DNA of 28,930 nt, taken from a virus. Each line of letters opens with the position of its first letter. The stretch's first letter is position 1. The notes under the pieces were generated by a model. That model was given only the letters and a program-made list of their open reading frames with translations, made no database searches and was not told the DNA's origin. The stretch covers positions 1 to 28,930 of IMG/VR virus record IMGVR_UViG_3300046096_000317; one strand, written 5' to 3'. Position numbers and translations under genes: made by a program. Shown here piece after piece: positions 22,526 to 28,930 of this stretch.

Positions 22526-24580
22526 CTATAGTTGCACTACCGTAGTAGCGAAGCTATCGCATAGCTGACTGTGAGTCACAACAACTACTTGGTCGTAAGA
22601 GACTGTACTGAGTAGCCCCAGCATAGCCGCTTCCCTTGTATCGTCCATCCCCGCGCTGGGTTCGTCCAGCAACAGGAACCCTACCGAGGGCAGAAACGTC
22701 TTGCCAAGGGCCATACGGATAGCCAGCCCTAGAGCATCTAGGGTAGACCCTGAAAGCCCCGCCACGGCCCTGCCGTTGGCTTGGAAAGAGTTAGCAGTCC
22801 TTGTTACAGAAGTCACCTCTCCACGTATCTGACTGAAGTAAGTAGACACAGAAGCTAGCACTATGGCCCACAATCTTGAAGCTACTACTGGCCTAGCCTC
22901 TCGTAGCTTCTTAATTAGCGCGTTATTTTTCTGCATGAACAGTAGAGACTGCTCTAGTATCGTCTTACTAGCCAGCGACTTCGTGTAAGCGTCTAACATA
23001 GTCTCATACCTATAAATTACCTGCTCTAACTTATGTCTAGCTTCCTGTGCAGCTACTCTAGTAGAGTACACTAGAGCCTGTTTACTGGTAATCTTTTTAC
23101 CAAGCTCTCGTTTACTCAGCAGAGCGGCTTCAGAAACCTGTTTAATAGAGTAGTCTACTCTACAGGTCTCCAGCTCTCGCTCTATATCTGCACATCTATC
23201 TGCAAGGTTTAGATGCACAGCCATAGACTTGTCGTAGCTAGACTTGAGATGCTCAGCCTGTTTAATCTGGTTACTGTAGTCTGTAACGTCAAGGTCGTCA
23301 GGTATGACACCTGCAATCCATGTAACCCTAGCTGGAAGGTGTCTACTGTCTATCCTCATATAGCTACCAAGTCTAGCGTATAGGCTTCGGACAGATAAAT
23401 CTATCTTCCTGAGCATGTTCAGCTCGTCTTGAACGGCCTTGAAGCCTTCAAGTACTTGCTTATCTCTGCTTTCAGATACCTGCAATTCAGCTATAGCTTC
23501 TGTATGCTTAGCGTTCTTAAACACCACCTCTGGTACGTCAGACAAGTCTTTGCCACACAGCCCACAGGCGGTCTCTGTGATAAGCATAGCCTTGTGTGTA
23601 GCTATCTGCTCTCTGGTATCTGATAGCTGTTTGCGACAGGCCTCCATACCTTTCGTGTTTACTGCCCACAATGTGTCATAATCACCCTCTCTAGACTGGG
23701 CAAACTGCTCCAGCTTCAAGAACTGCTTATAAGCGCCAAGCTTTTCAATATTTGCGTTAGCTATTTTTTGCTTCTCGCGTAAGCTGTGTGCTGATATAGC
23801 GGGCTTTACCGGCACAATTTGCAAATCTTTCTTAGCCTGTTTAAGGGCAGACTCAAGTGTGGCTCTCTGTTGCTCTGCCACCACAACTCTTGCAATTGCA
23901 GTGGTGTGATAACCTTCATCTACGTCATCAGAGGCTATAAGTGCAGCCAGATCTAACTCTTCTAGACTTAAAGCACTGTTGGCAAATTCCAGAACAGGCT
24001 CTAAGTCTGACACATCTAAAACAGGCTTCTCAAGCTTAGATAAGTCGTCAATAGCTGCTACCACATTAGCCGTGTTACCGCACGGCAATTGAGCTTGTAT
24101 TTTGTTAATTAGACTATCAATCAGGTCTATGTTAGCTAGCCTCTCAATAAGAGGTACGGCCTCACCAGACTCAAGTGCACCCCGCAGGCCATTCTGACTT
24201 GCAATCATCAACTTAGTAGCCGCATCAGCATTGATACCAAACAACTTTTCTACAAACTTTGTGACCTCAGCCTGTCCATTGGCAGTCACTGTGCCATTGC
24301 TAATAACTGCACCAGACTTGCTGCGAACAATTTTGTAGGTAGAGCCTTCAAAGATAAAGTCCATCTCTACCCTGAGAGACGCCTCCGGTTTGTTGTAAGT
24401 AACAGTCTCTGCTAGTGTTAAGGGCAGTGCCCGTGCACCAAAGAAGGCATATACAATAGCCTGAAATCTTGTGGATTTAGATGACTCATTGGCACCCCTC
24501 AAAGCTGTTAAGCCTTTGCCAAATACCATTGTATCATCTTCAACTTTTTTGAAGTTAACTAACCGCAATCTAGTTATCAT
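22526..24580 (-). CDS. sbcC: SbcC/Rad50-like recombination ATPase (T4 gp46 type)
   Basis: 684 residues. Domains in order: an N-terminal ATPase lobe with a P-loop-like GANESSKST (residues 29-37); coiled coil; a CGLC zinc hook (Cys339, Cys342); returning coiled coil; a C-terminal lobe with ABC signature LSGS (609-612), Walker B FLLLDE (635-640), D-loop (SAGMDD) and H-switch His670 in VVVVTHS. With the SbcD-like nuclease it should form an Mre11/Rad50-type complex for end resection and recombination-dependent replication or host DNA breakdown. The P-loop lacks the Gly normally before Lys (Ser34 instead) and has Glu32 as in Rad50-type NE-x-GKST loops. The start overlaps the HNH stop (ATGA); the stop abuts the rightward Rz1 gene with no gap. 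Confidence 0.9.
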   Translation of the reverse strand: MITRLRLVNFKKVEDDTMVFGKGLTALRGANESSKSTRFQAIVYAFFGARALPLTLAETVTYNKPEASLRVEMDFIFEGSTYKIVRSKSGAVISNGTVTANGQAEVTKFVEKLFGINADAATKLMIASQNGLRGALESGEAVPLIERLANIDLIDSLINKIQAQLPCGNTANVVAAIDDLSKLEKPVLDVSDLEPVLEFANSALSLEELDLAALIASDDVDEGYHTTAIARVVVAEQQRATLESALKQAKKDLQIVPVKPAISAHSLREKQKIANANIEKLGAYKQFLKLEQFAQSREGDYDTLWAVNTKGMEACRKQLSDTREQIATHKAMLITETACGLCGKDLSDVPEVVFKNAKHTEAIAELQVSESRDKQVLEGFKAVQDELNMLRKIDLSVRSLYARLGSYMRIDSRHLPARVTWIAGVIPDDLDVTDYSNQIKQAEHLKSSYDKSMAVHLNLADRCADIERELETCRVDYSIKQVSEAALLSKRELGKKITSKQALVYSTRVAAQEARHKLEQVIYRYETMLDAYTKSLASKTILEQSLLFMQKNNALIKKLREARPVVASRLWAIVLASVSTYFSQIRGEVTSVTRTANSFQANGRAVAGLSGSTLDALGLAIRMALGKTFLPSVGFLLLDEPSAGMDDTREAAMLGLLSTVSYDQVVVVTHSQLCDSFATTVVQL

Positions 24581-25272
24581 TCGTAACCTCTTTTCTTCAA
24601 TATGATATTGCTTATTAAGCTTCTACTTACACCGTACTTTGCAGACAACTCTAATTTAGATATTCCGTTAGAGAATGCCAACCTTATATCCTCACAGTCA
24701 GAATCTTTTAACTTTCTAACAGGGTTAGCTTCTCCGCGAACAGGCGTATAGTTTTTAGGGCTGTACGCTTTTCCAGGAAGCAGTCCACCACATCTTACCT
24801 CTTTAGTAAGAGCCTCTTCTGCTGTGTATCCTAGTACATTTATTCTAGCTTTTATGGTGTGGTAACCTATCCCAAGTTCTTTAGACCACTCCATCCATGA
24901 TTGAGTCTTACCATTGAAGGTAAGAGTTTTGGCTATTCGGGTATTTCTGGTCTGTTCTAGTCTAGTAGCCCATACACAATTTTCAGGACTATAAGGTTTC
25001 TCATTGTCCACTCTCTCTAAAGTCATGCCTTCAGGCCGCAGTCCCATATCTTGCAAATAGTTATCAAACCCTTTCTCCGGGTCTAACCATCTATCGCAAA
25101 TAGTGATACCTCTGCCACCGTAATACCTGTAATCAGGATTGCTTGGATTAGTGCATCTTTGCTTTGTAATACCGAACGCAGACTTCATTGCTTTAATCCT
25201 AACCAGCAATGCTTCAGGCGTCATATTGGCATCTTCGGGCCTCACTGCAATTGTTTCAAGATTAGTATTCAT
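24577..25272 (-). CDS. HNH homing endonuclease with C-terminal HTH
   Basis: 231 residues inserted between the two subunits of the SbcCD-like complex. The core (about residues 38-110) has the phage HNH-type pattern RCTNPSNPDYRYYGGRGI, ICDRW, a DMGLRP turn, LERVDNEKPYSPENCVWAT (catalytic and metal-binding D/N/N positions) and LEQTRNTR. A middle region (about 115-165, TLTFNGKTQSWMEWS, LGYTAEEAL) looks like a NUMOD-type DNA-binding repeat. The end (about 190-228, LSAKYGVSRSLISNII) is a helix-turn-helix. Free-standing endonucleases of this kind cut a cognate allele lacking the gene. It ends in ATGA with sbcC. Its ribosome-binding site is weak and a perfect hairpin lies upstream. Confidence 0.82.
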   Translation of the reverse strand: MNTNLETIAVRPEDANMTPEALLVRIKAMKSAFGITKQRCTNPSNPDYRYYGGRGITICDRWLDPEKGFDNYLQDMGLRPEGMTLERVDNEKPYSPENCVWATRLEQTRNTRIAKTLTFNGKTQSWMEWSKELGIGYHTIKARINVLGYTAEEALTKEVRCGGLLPGKAYSPKNYTPVRGEANPVRKLKDSDCEDIRLAFSNGISKLELSAKYGVSRSLISNIILKKRGYE

Positions 25273-25285
25273 GTGAAAATTCTTT

Positions 25286-25316
25286 AGGTAAAACCTGAGT
25301 ATATCAGGTTTTACCT
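25286..25316 (-). promoter_or_regulatory. Perfect 13-bp hairpin between sbcD and the HNH gene
   Basis: 25286-25298 pairs with 25304-25316 around a 5-nt loop. On the minus strand it begins 2 bases after the sbcD stop and ends 14 bases before the HNH start; AAAGAATTTT follows rather than a clean T tract, so it would be a weak terminator at best. It might instead be an RNA-processing or translation-control element, or mark the insertion boundary. Confidence 0.6.
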
Positions 25317-25317
25317 G

Positions 25318-26316
25318 CTACTCCAACCCTTTCAGGACGGTCATTTCGTCCTTGGTTAAAACCTCTGCCAAGGCCGCGAGAACGTCGAAAGCCCTAACAC
25401 TCTCAAGCGACTCGCCAAACCCTGCTGCGCCCGATTCTGTAGCGATTCGCACACCGTTTGACACGACAAACGCCGAGCTTGCTGCGCGGAATTTTGCCAC
25501 AGCACTGACCACTTGAGCGGCTTGTTCGGCGGTAGCATCACCTACTAGCTTGACAAACTTGTGATCGGTAATCTCAGGGCTATCCCAAGGTTGTTCACTG
25601 TAGTGGTCAGCTCTATCGGCTATCTTCAGTAGAGTGACTACACCTTCAGCAGTTACCTGTGTAAGGTACTTAGCATCACACCCCTGCCAATCTGAAACCG
25701 AGGTTGGAATCTGGTTGCCAGGAATAATTACTTTACCGTCTTGTTTAGTTACATGCTCGTGGGCTATAACAATCTTCTTTGCTTTACAGGCAGTAACTTG
25801 TTCCTTACTTATATTCAAGGATTGGTCGCTCTGTGCAGCAAAGAAGTTGTCATAGTTTACATGCAGAAACAGTACTTTGCATTCAGGTACTTTAAGTAGC
25901 TCTATGTCAAACATCTGCTGGTTAGGCATATGAGAGATGACATAGCCATAGGGTGTCAGTACTCCACCACCCTTGATAACTGCTACTGTGTGCGGAAAGT
26001 ACTGCTTAAGCAGCTCGCCTAGCATATCGAAACTAGATAGCTTACCGCTAGTCTTCTCGTCGTCGTGATTTCCGCTAACCAAATACAGTGTGCGTCCTCG
26101 CTCTAACCACTCAGACAGAGCAGTGTATGCAAACAGCAGATCAGACAAAGCTACTTGAGCTTTATCGAATAAATCACCCAAGATCATCAAGTCTGACCCA
26201 GCAGGTAGGGACTTGAAGGTGGTCTGCATATAGCTAGTCAAGGCTAACTGACTAGCCTGTGTAGTACCTGAAGACCTTATGGTCCCGATGTGTGTATCAT
26301 TTATGACTGTTAGCAT
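25318..26316 (-). CDS. sbcD: SbcD/Mre11-like nuclease (T4 gp47 type)
   Basis: 332 residues. The metallophosphoesterase motifs are complete: NDTHIG (Asp7, His9), ILGDLFD (Asp48), SGNHDD (Asn83, His84), LHVNYD (His152) and IAHEHV (His186, His188), which bind two Mn ions in this family. The C-terminal 100 residues (from about 235) are the capping or ATPase-docking region, and the last 65 codons are GC- and CpG-richer than the rest. It partners the SbcC-like protein. The start follows the nuclease stop directly (TAGATG) and is served by GGAG in the preceding gene's end. Confidence 0.9.
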   Translation of the reverse strand: MLTVINDTHIGTIRSSGTTQASQLALTSYMQTTFKSLPAGSDLMILGDLFDKAQVALSDLLFAYTALSEWLERGRTLYLVSGNHDDEKTSGKLSSFDMLGELLKQYFPHTVAVIKGGGVLTPYGYVISHMPNQQMFDIELLKVPECKVLFLHVNYDNFFAAQSDQSLNISKEQVTACKAKKIVIAHEHVTKQDGKVIIPGNQIPTSVSDWQGCDAKYLTQVTAEGVVTLLKIADRADHYSEQPWDSPEITDHKFVKLVGDATAEQAAQVVSAVAKFRAASSAFVVSNGVRIATESGAAGFGESLESVRAFDVLAALAEVLTKDEMTVLKGLE

Positions 26317-26751
26317 CTATTTCTCCATAATAAGGTTCATCATCTCTTCAAATATCAGTGCATCTGTTGCTCTAAAATCCCAACTGCCGGTCTCTTCTAC
26401 ACCGAAGTAGTCTAGATCGCACATCCTCCAAAGGTCTGTAGTGCTATGATAAACCAAGATGACACAGATGGAGCCAGCTAGTTGCCGCTTCTTGAGTCTA
26501 GCCCTTTGAGACCTATCAAAGTTCTGCCTACTAAGCCTGTAATCATGAGCTACTTCTTTACACTCTATGATAATGTTCTTACCTGCAACATAAAGCACAA
26601 AATCGCCAACACGGGGGTTAGCCATCTTACCCATACTGCTACGGGCATCATAGATACGCTCAAAGCAGAAGTCATGTCTACCTGCCTCTATCTTAGTAAA
26701 GGCTTTCTGCAACTTAGCTTCAGCTACCTTGCCTCTGTTAGCTTCGGTCAT
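26317..26751 (-). CDS. PD-(D/E)XK nuclease, RecU-like resolvase candidate
   Basis: 144 residues from the ATG at 26751, preferred over 26805 because it forms the 4-nt ATGA overlap used throughout this operon and has GAGG 8 bases upstream. NRGKVAEAKLQKAF resembles the RecU opening (N-R-G-x-x-x-E). PRVGDFVLYV (Asp), IIIECKEV (Glu-x-Lys) and the following SRQNFDRSQRARLKKRQLAG helix with Gln complete a PD-(D/E)XK nuclease fold. It is likely a Holliday-junction or branched-DNA nuclease working with the SbcCD-like pair. It could instead be a generic PD-(D/E)XK or VRR-NUC enzyme. Confidence 0.65.
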   Translation of the reverse strand: MTEANRGKVAEAKLQKAFTKIEAGRHDFCFERIYDARSSMGKMANPRVGDFVLYVAGKNIIIECKEVAHDYRLSRQNFDRSQRARLKKRQLAGSICVILVYHSTTDLWRMCDLDYFGVEETGSWDFRATDALIFEEMMNLIMEK

Positions 26752-26975
26752 GCGCTGAACCTCGCTACAACTCTCTGCCAAAGTGTAGGCTTTGGCTCCC
26801 AGCATTTACCGTAAGGCCCACACTTAGCCCCCGGATACCTAGCCTTCCAGCACAGTGGATACTCAGTGTACCCTGTTACAGGGTCTGGCTCTACTGCACC
26901 GGGAAGTGTGCAGACAGGGTGAATCTGAAAAGATAGTTTTTTCTTCCAAGCGCAGTTTACACAGAAGTTACTCAT
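26748..26975 (-). CDS. Small cysteine-rich (zinc-binding-like) protein
   Basis: 75 residues with six cysteines: CVNC near the N-terminus, then VCTLPG, YPLCWKARY, KCGP and GKCWEP. The C-x-x-C start and ending C-G-P-x-G-K-x-W/F-E-P are shared by small phage proteins of unknown function that probably hold one zinc ion. It is coupled by ATGA overlaps to thyX upstream and the nuclease downstream. The function is not known. Confidence 0.55.
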   Translation of the reverse strand: MSNFCVNCAWKKKLSFQIHPVCTLPGAVEPDPVTGYTEYPLCWKARYPGAKCGPYGKCWEPKPTLWQRVVARFSA

Positions 26976-27649
26976 AGCCCATGCTCCTCAAAAGCTGCAA
27001 CTGCGACAGGCACAATAGGTCTGACAAGCTCTAGCATAGCTTCGGCATAGACCCGAATCTCCATTTGAGCATGGCTGTGATTTCTCAGTGAGATGAACTT
27101 AAACAGATTTAGCAGGTTCATTGTAGTGAAGAAGTGTGTAAATGTATTCAAGGGTAATACACCTCTTGCTAGCTCTCTTGGGCACCCTTCACGGATTAGC
27201 CTCTGGTAAATGTTGAAGGCATCTGCACAGGTGTTCAATATAGCGACCTGAAACTCCTGAGCTTTAGGGTGTTCTTCGTCTGTTCGTTGCTGCTTGTTAT
27301 TGACAGACTGCTGTGTGATAGCTGACACCTCTGGAACATAGTATGTTTCAGGCAGTTCAGCGTAGCGACCAGACACCTCTGAGTAGCTCTGTGTCCTGTG
27401 TCTCATCCACTGTCTTGCCACAAATATCGGCAGGTGCACATCAAATGTTAGCGTAACAGCTTCTAGCGGGCTGCTGTGTCTGTTCTTGACTAGATAGTTA
27501 ATCAGCTTAGCGTCTTTGCCTTCGTCTTCCCCTGTACGCCATTCGGCTGCGTAGGAAGTACGTGCAGCACGTACTATAGAGAGGTCTGATCCCATAGACT
27601 CAATGAGAGCTATGGAGCCGTGGTTGAGAAGTTTAATTGGTTGTGTCAT
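26972..27649 (-). CDS. thyX: Flavin-dependent thymidylate synthase ThyX
   Basis: 225 residues. The ThyX signature RHR-x7-S-GRY is intact as RHRTQSYSEVSGRY (residues 83-96); HSSPLEAVTLTFD upstream, and NTFTHFFTTMNLLNLFKFIS and HAQMEIRVYAEAM downstream, complete the FAD/dUMP-binding core. It makes dTMP from dUMP with methylene-tetrahydrofolate and FAD. Lying next to the DNA polymerase it supplies thymidylate for phage DNA. An insertion-like loop (about 106-125, Gln/Asn-rich) is ordinary for the family. It is coupled by 4-nt overlaps to both neighbours. Confidence 0.96.
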   Translation of the reverse strand: MTQPIKLLNHGSIALIESMGSDLSIVRAARTSYAAEWRTGEDEGKDAKLINYLVKNRHSSPLEAVTLTFDVHLPIFVARQWMRHRTQSYSEVSGRYAELPETYYVPEVSAITQQSVNNKQQRTDEEHPKAQEFQVAILNTCADAFNIYQRLIREGCPRELARGVLPLNTFTHFFTTMNLLNLFKFISLRNHSHAQMEIRVYAEAMLELVRPIVPVAVAAFEEHGL

Positions 27650-27843
27650 GTTCTTTCCTCTATTGCTATGTAAACTATTTGCTCATCTTGGTCATGCAGA
27701 AAGTGGTGTACCATCTGCACGACCATGAAGTTCTTGTCATTAAAAGTTACTACTTCACCGACCCTAGGCAGTATGGTTAACCGCCTGAAAGCGAGTACTT
27801 TACTGCTGTTAGGTAGCTGAAAGTTGACTGGTAAGTCTCTCAT
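27646..27843 (-). CDS. Small phage protein of unknown function
   Basis: 65 residues, beta-rich, with LPRVGEVVTFNDKNFMVVQM as its most distinctive stretch, a pattern found in short phage proteins near replication genes. No catalytic or binding motif can be named. ATGA overlaps with the polymerase upstream and thyX downstream support it as a real gene. Confidence 0.5.
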   Translation of the reverse strand: MRDLPVNFQLPNSSKVLAFRRLTILPRVGEVVTFNDKNFMVVQMVHHFLHDQDEQIVYIAIEERT

Positions 27844-28930
27844 GCTGCCTCTTTCAAAGTTGCCAGTCCGCTGTCAATAGCTTCTTTGCTAGGCACGTTA
27901 CCAATTTCAATCTGCACTCCAAAGCTAGGTCCGAAACTAATAGAGCTACCTATAGGTACTACCATGTCAGCGTATGGAGCCACCATACATCTGTGCATAG
28001 CTGGTAGAAGACCATACAGATCGTCTATCGCAACACTTGCTAGCACCTCATCGTGTACTGGACCAATAATCTCACAATCAAATAGTTGCTCAAGCCTAGC
28101 CTTAAACATCCTACCTTCTGCGCGCTTTGTCATCTCAGCACTTGAACCTTGAATCTTTGTGTTGACTGCCTGACGTTCAGCTTTGCTATTCTCATAGCGA
28201 TCACTGGAAGTCAAGGCAGGTTGCAAGTGGCGTACAGCTCCCATCTTGGTCTTAACGTAACCGTACAGTTTGGCGTCTGCAATGACCTCTTGCTTCCACT
28301 CTAGTGATCTAGGGAAAGCATGTTCCTTAGCGTCGATAAAGGCTTGAGCATCTTCTTCTGAGACTAGAAGTGTCATAGCAACTTTAGGAGCCATAGCTCC
28401 GTACTCAGTTGTAAAATTGACTTTCTTACCTCGTGTTCGGCACTCTTTAATGAACTTATGCTGTGGATGTGCTTTATCACCTAGCGCAGCCATGAACATT
28501 TCGTAGCTCCAGCTCATCTCAGAATCTTTACTACGAGCAATACCTAGTCCGGTTAGAGCGTGCATGTCTTTAAGGTTATCGCCTATGAAACAATCTAGCA
28601 TGTTCTGGTCACGACTATAATCAGCAATAACTCGCAACTCCTGCGCCTCAAAGTCCATAGACACGATAACAGCATTTTTCTTGTGAGGTACAAATACCTC
28701 ACGGAACCTAGCAGCTTGTCCCTCTATCTTAGGATGCTTAGGCATTTGTTGAGTATTGGGAGCACTTGAACTAGCTCGGCGTGTATTGGTAGCGCACTGA
28801 TTGTGACTGCTATGGATACGCCCTGTCTTCCAGTGCACAAAATATGGATAAGGTTTGTAATATAGACCTCTACGTGTTTCCACCATCTTCATCAACTGCA
28901 AGGCTTGGAGTACAGGTTTAGTCTCGTCTG
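27840..28930 (-). CDS. Family A DNA polymerase, C-terminal part (5' end off window)
   Basis: About 362 visible residues; the frame is open to the right edge, so the N-terminal part, including any 3'-5' exonuclease domain, is outside. HWKTGRIHSS and NTQQMP form the thumb/palm template-binding region. Motif A is SMDFEAQELRVIADYS (metal-binding Asp, variant of DYSQIELR), motif B is RTRGKKVNFTTEYGA (O-helix with Lys, Phe and Tyr), and motif C is GPVHDEVL (catalytic Asp). All catalytic residues are present. It should be the phage replicative polymerase, in one operon with thyX and the recombination genes. Confidence 0.95.
   Translation of the reverse strand, partial: DETKPVLQALQLMKMVETRRGLYYKPYPYFVHWKTGRIHSSHNQCATNTRRASSSAPNTQQMPKHPKIEGQAARFREVFVPHKKNAVIVSMDFEAQELRVIADYSRDQNMLDCFIGDNLKDMHALTGLGIARSKDSEMSWSYEMFMAALGDKAHPQHKFIKECRTRGKKVNFTTEYGAMAPKVAMTLLVSEEDAQAFIDAKEHAFPRSLEWKQEVIADAKLYGYVKTKMGAVRHLQPALTSSDRYENSKAERQAVNTKIQGSSAEMTKRAEGRMFKARLEQLFDCEIIGPVHDEVLASVAIDDLYGLLPAMHRCMVAPYADMVVPIGSSISFGPSFGVQIEIGNVPSKEAIDSGLATLKEAA

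Noticed and set aside
1-28930. tRNA genes, CRISPR arrays, IS elements and attachment sites
   Set aside because: No cloverleaf, regularly spaced direct repeats, transposase or integrase was recognised; the intergenic gaps are too short for most of these.

Overview
The window is part of the genome of a tailed double-stranded DNA phage with a long, non-contractile tail (siphovirus morphology). The evidence is a complete neck-to-tail run: neck proteins, tail terminator, one tail-tube protein, a frameshifted tail-assembly chaperone pair and a tape measure of about 2,650 residues, with no sheath or baseplate wedge gene between terminator and tube. A nested Rz/Rz1 spanin pair implies a Gram-negative host. 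I cannot name the host or a close relative from sequence alone. Base composition is moderate and fairly even, with a few local GC-rich patches.

Layout. (1) 1-542, minus strand: a 46-residue ribbon-helix-helix-like protein coupled to a DUF723-type zinc-repeat protein that runs off the left edge. (2) 672-2904, plus: two neck/connector proteins, an HK97 gp10-like tail-completion protein and the tail terminator. (3) 3005-4228: major tail (tube) protein, followed by a strong intrinsic terminator. (4) 4326-4896: an HNH-AP2 homing endonuclease gene broken by a small frameshift in a GT repeat. (5) 4893-5668: tail-assembly chaperones G and G-T, joined by -1 frameshifting at A-AAA-AAC. (6) 5730-13694: the tape measure. 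(7) 13704-18844: distal tail and fibre genes, including an 812-residue protein made of about 14 propeller-like repeats and a DUF4376-like protein. (8) 18846-22525: a permuted NlpC/P60 (YiiX-like) protein, a papain-like protein, three small membrane proteins, an M15 peptidase endolysin, a holin-like protein, and Rz with embedded Rz1. (9) 22526-28930, minus strand: a replication and recombination operon. In transcription order it encodes family A DNA polymerase (its 5' part is off the window), a 65-residue protein, ThyX, a cysteine-rich protein, a RecU-like PD-(D/E)XK nuclease, an SbcD-like nuclease, an HNH homing endonuclease and an SbcC-like ATPase.

The left module builds the neck and tail, and the distal genes recognise the cell surface. 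Module 8 probably degrades peptidoglycan or proteins and lyses the host. Module 9 makes dTMP, copies DNA and repairs or recombines it. The plus-strand late operon and minus-strand early operon meet tail-to-tail with no spacer at 22525/22526.

Points worth a second look: the papain-like plus YiiX-like pair next to the receptor-binding genes; the 14-repeat fibre protein that looks like two seven-bladed propellers; the recoding site with a 13-bp downstream stem; perfect hairpins in front of both HNH genes and the tape measure; the non-canonical Walker A in the SbcC homologue; and the number of homing-type genes in tail and recombination loci. No tRNA, CRISPR array, IS element or attachment site was seen, and no gene-free stretch exceeds about 130 bases.
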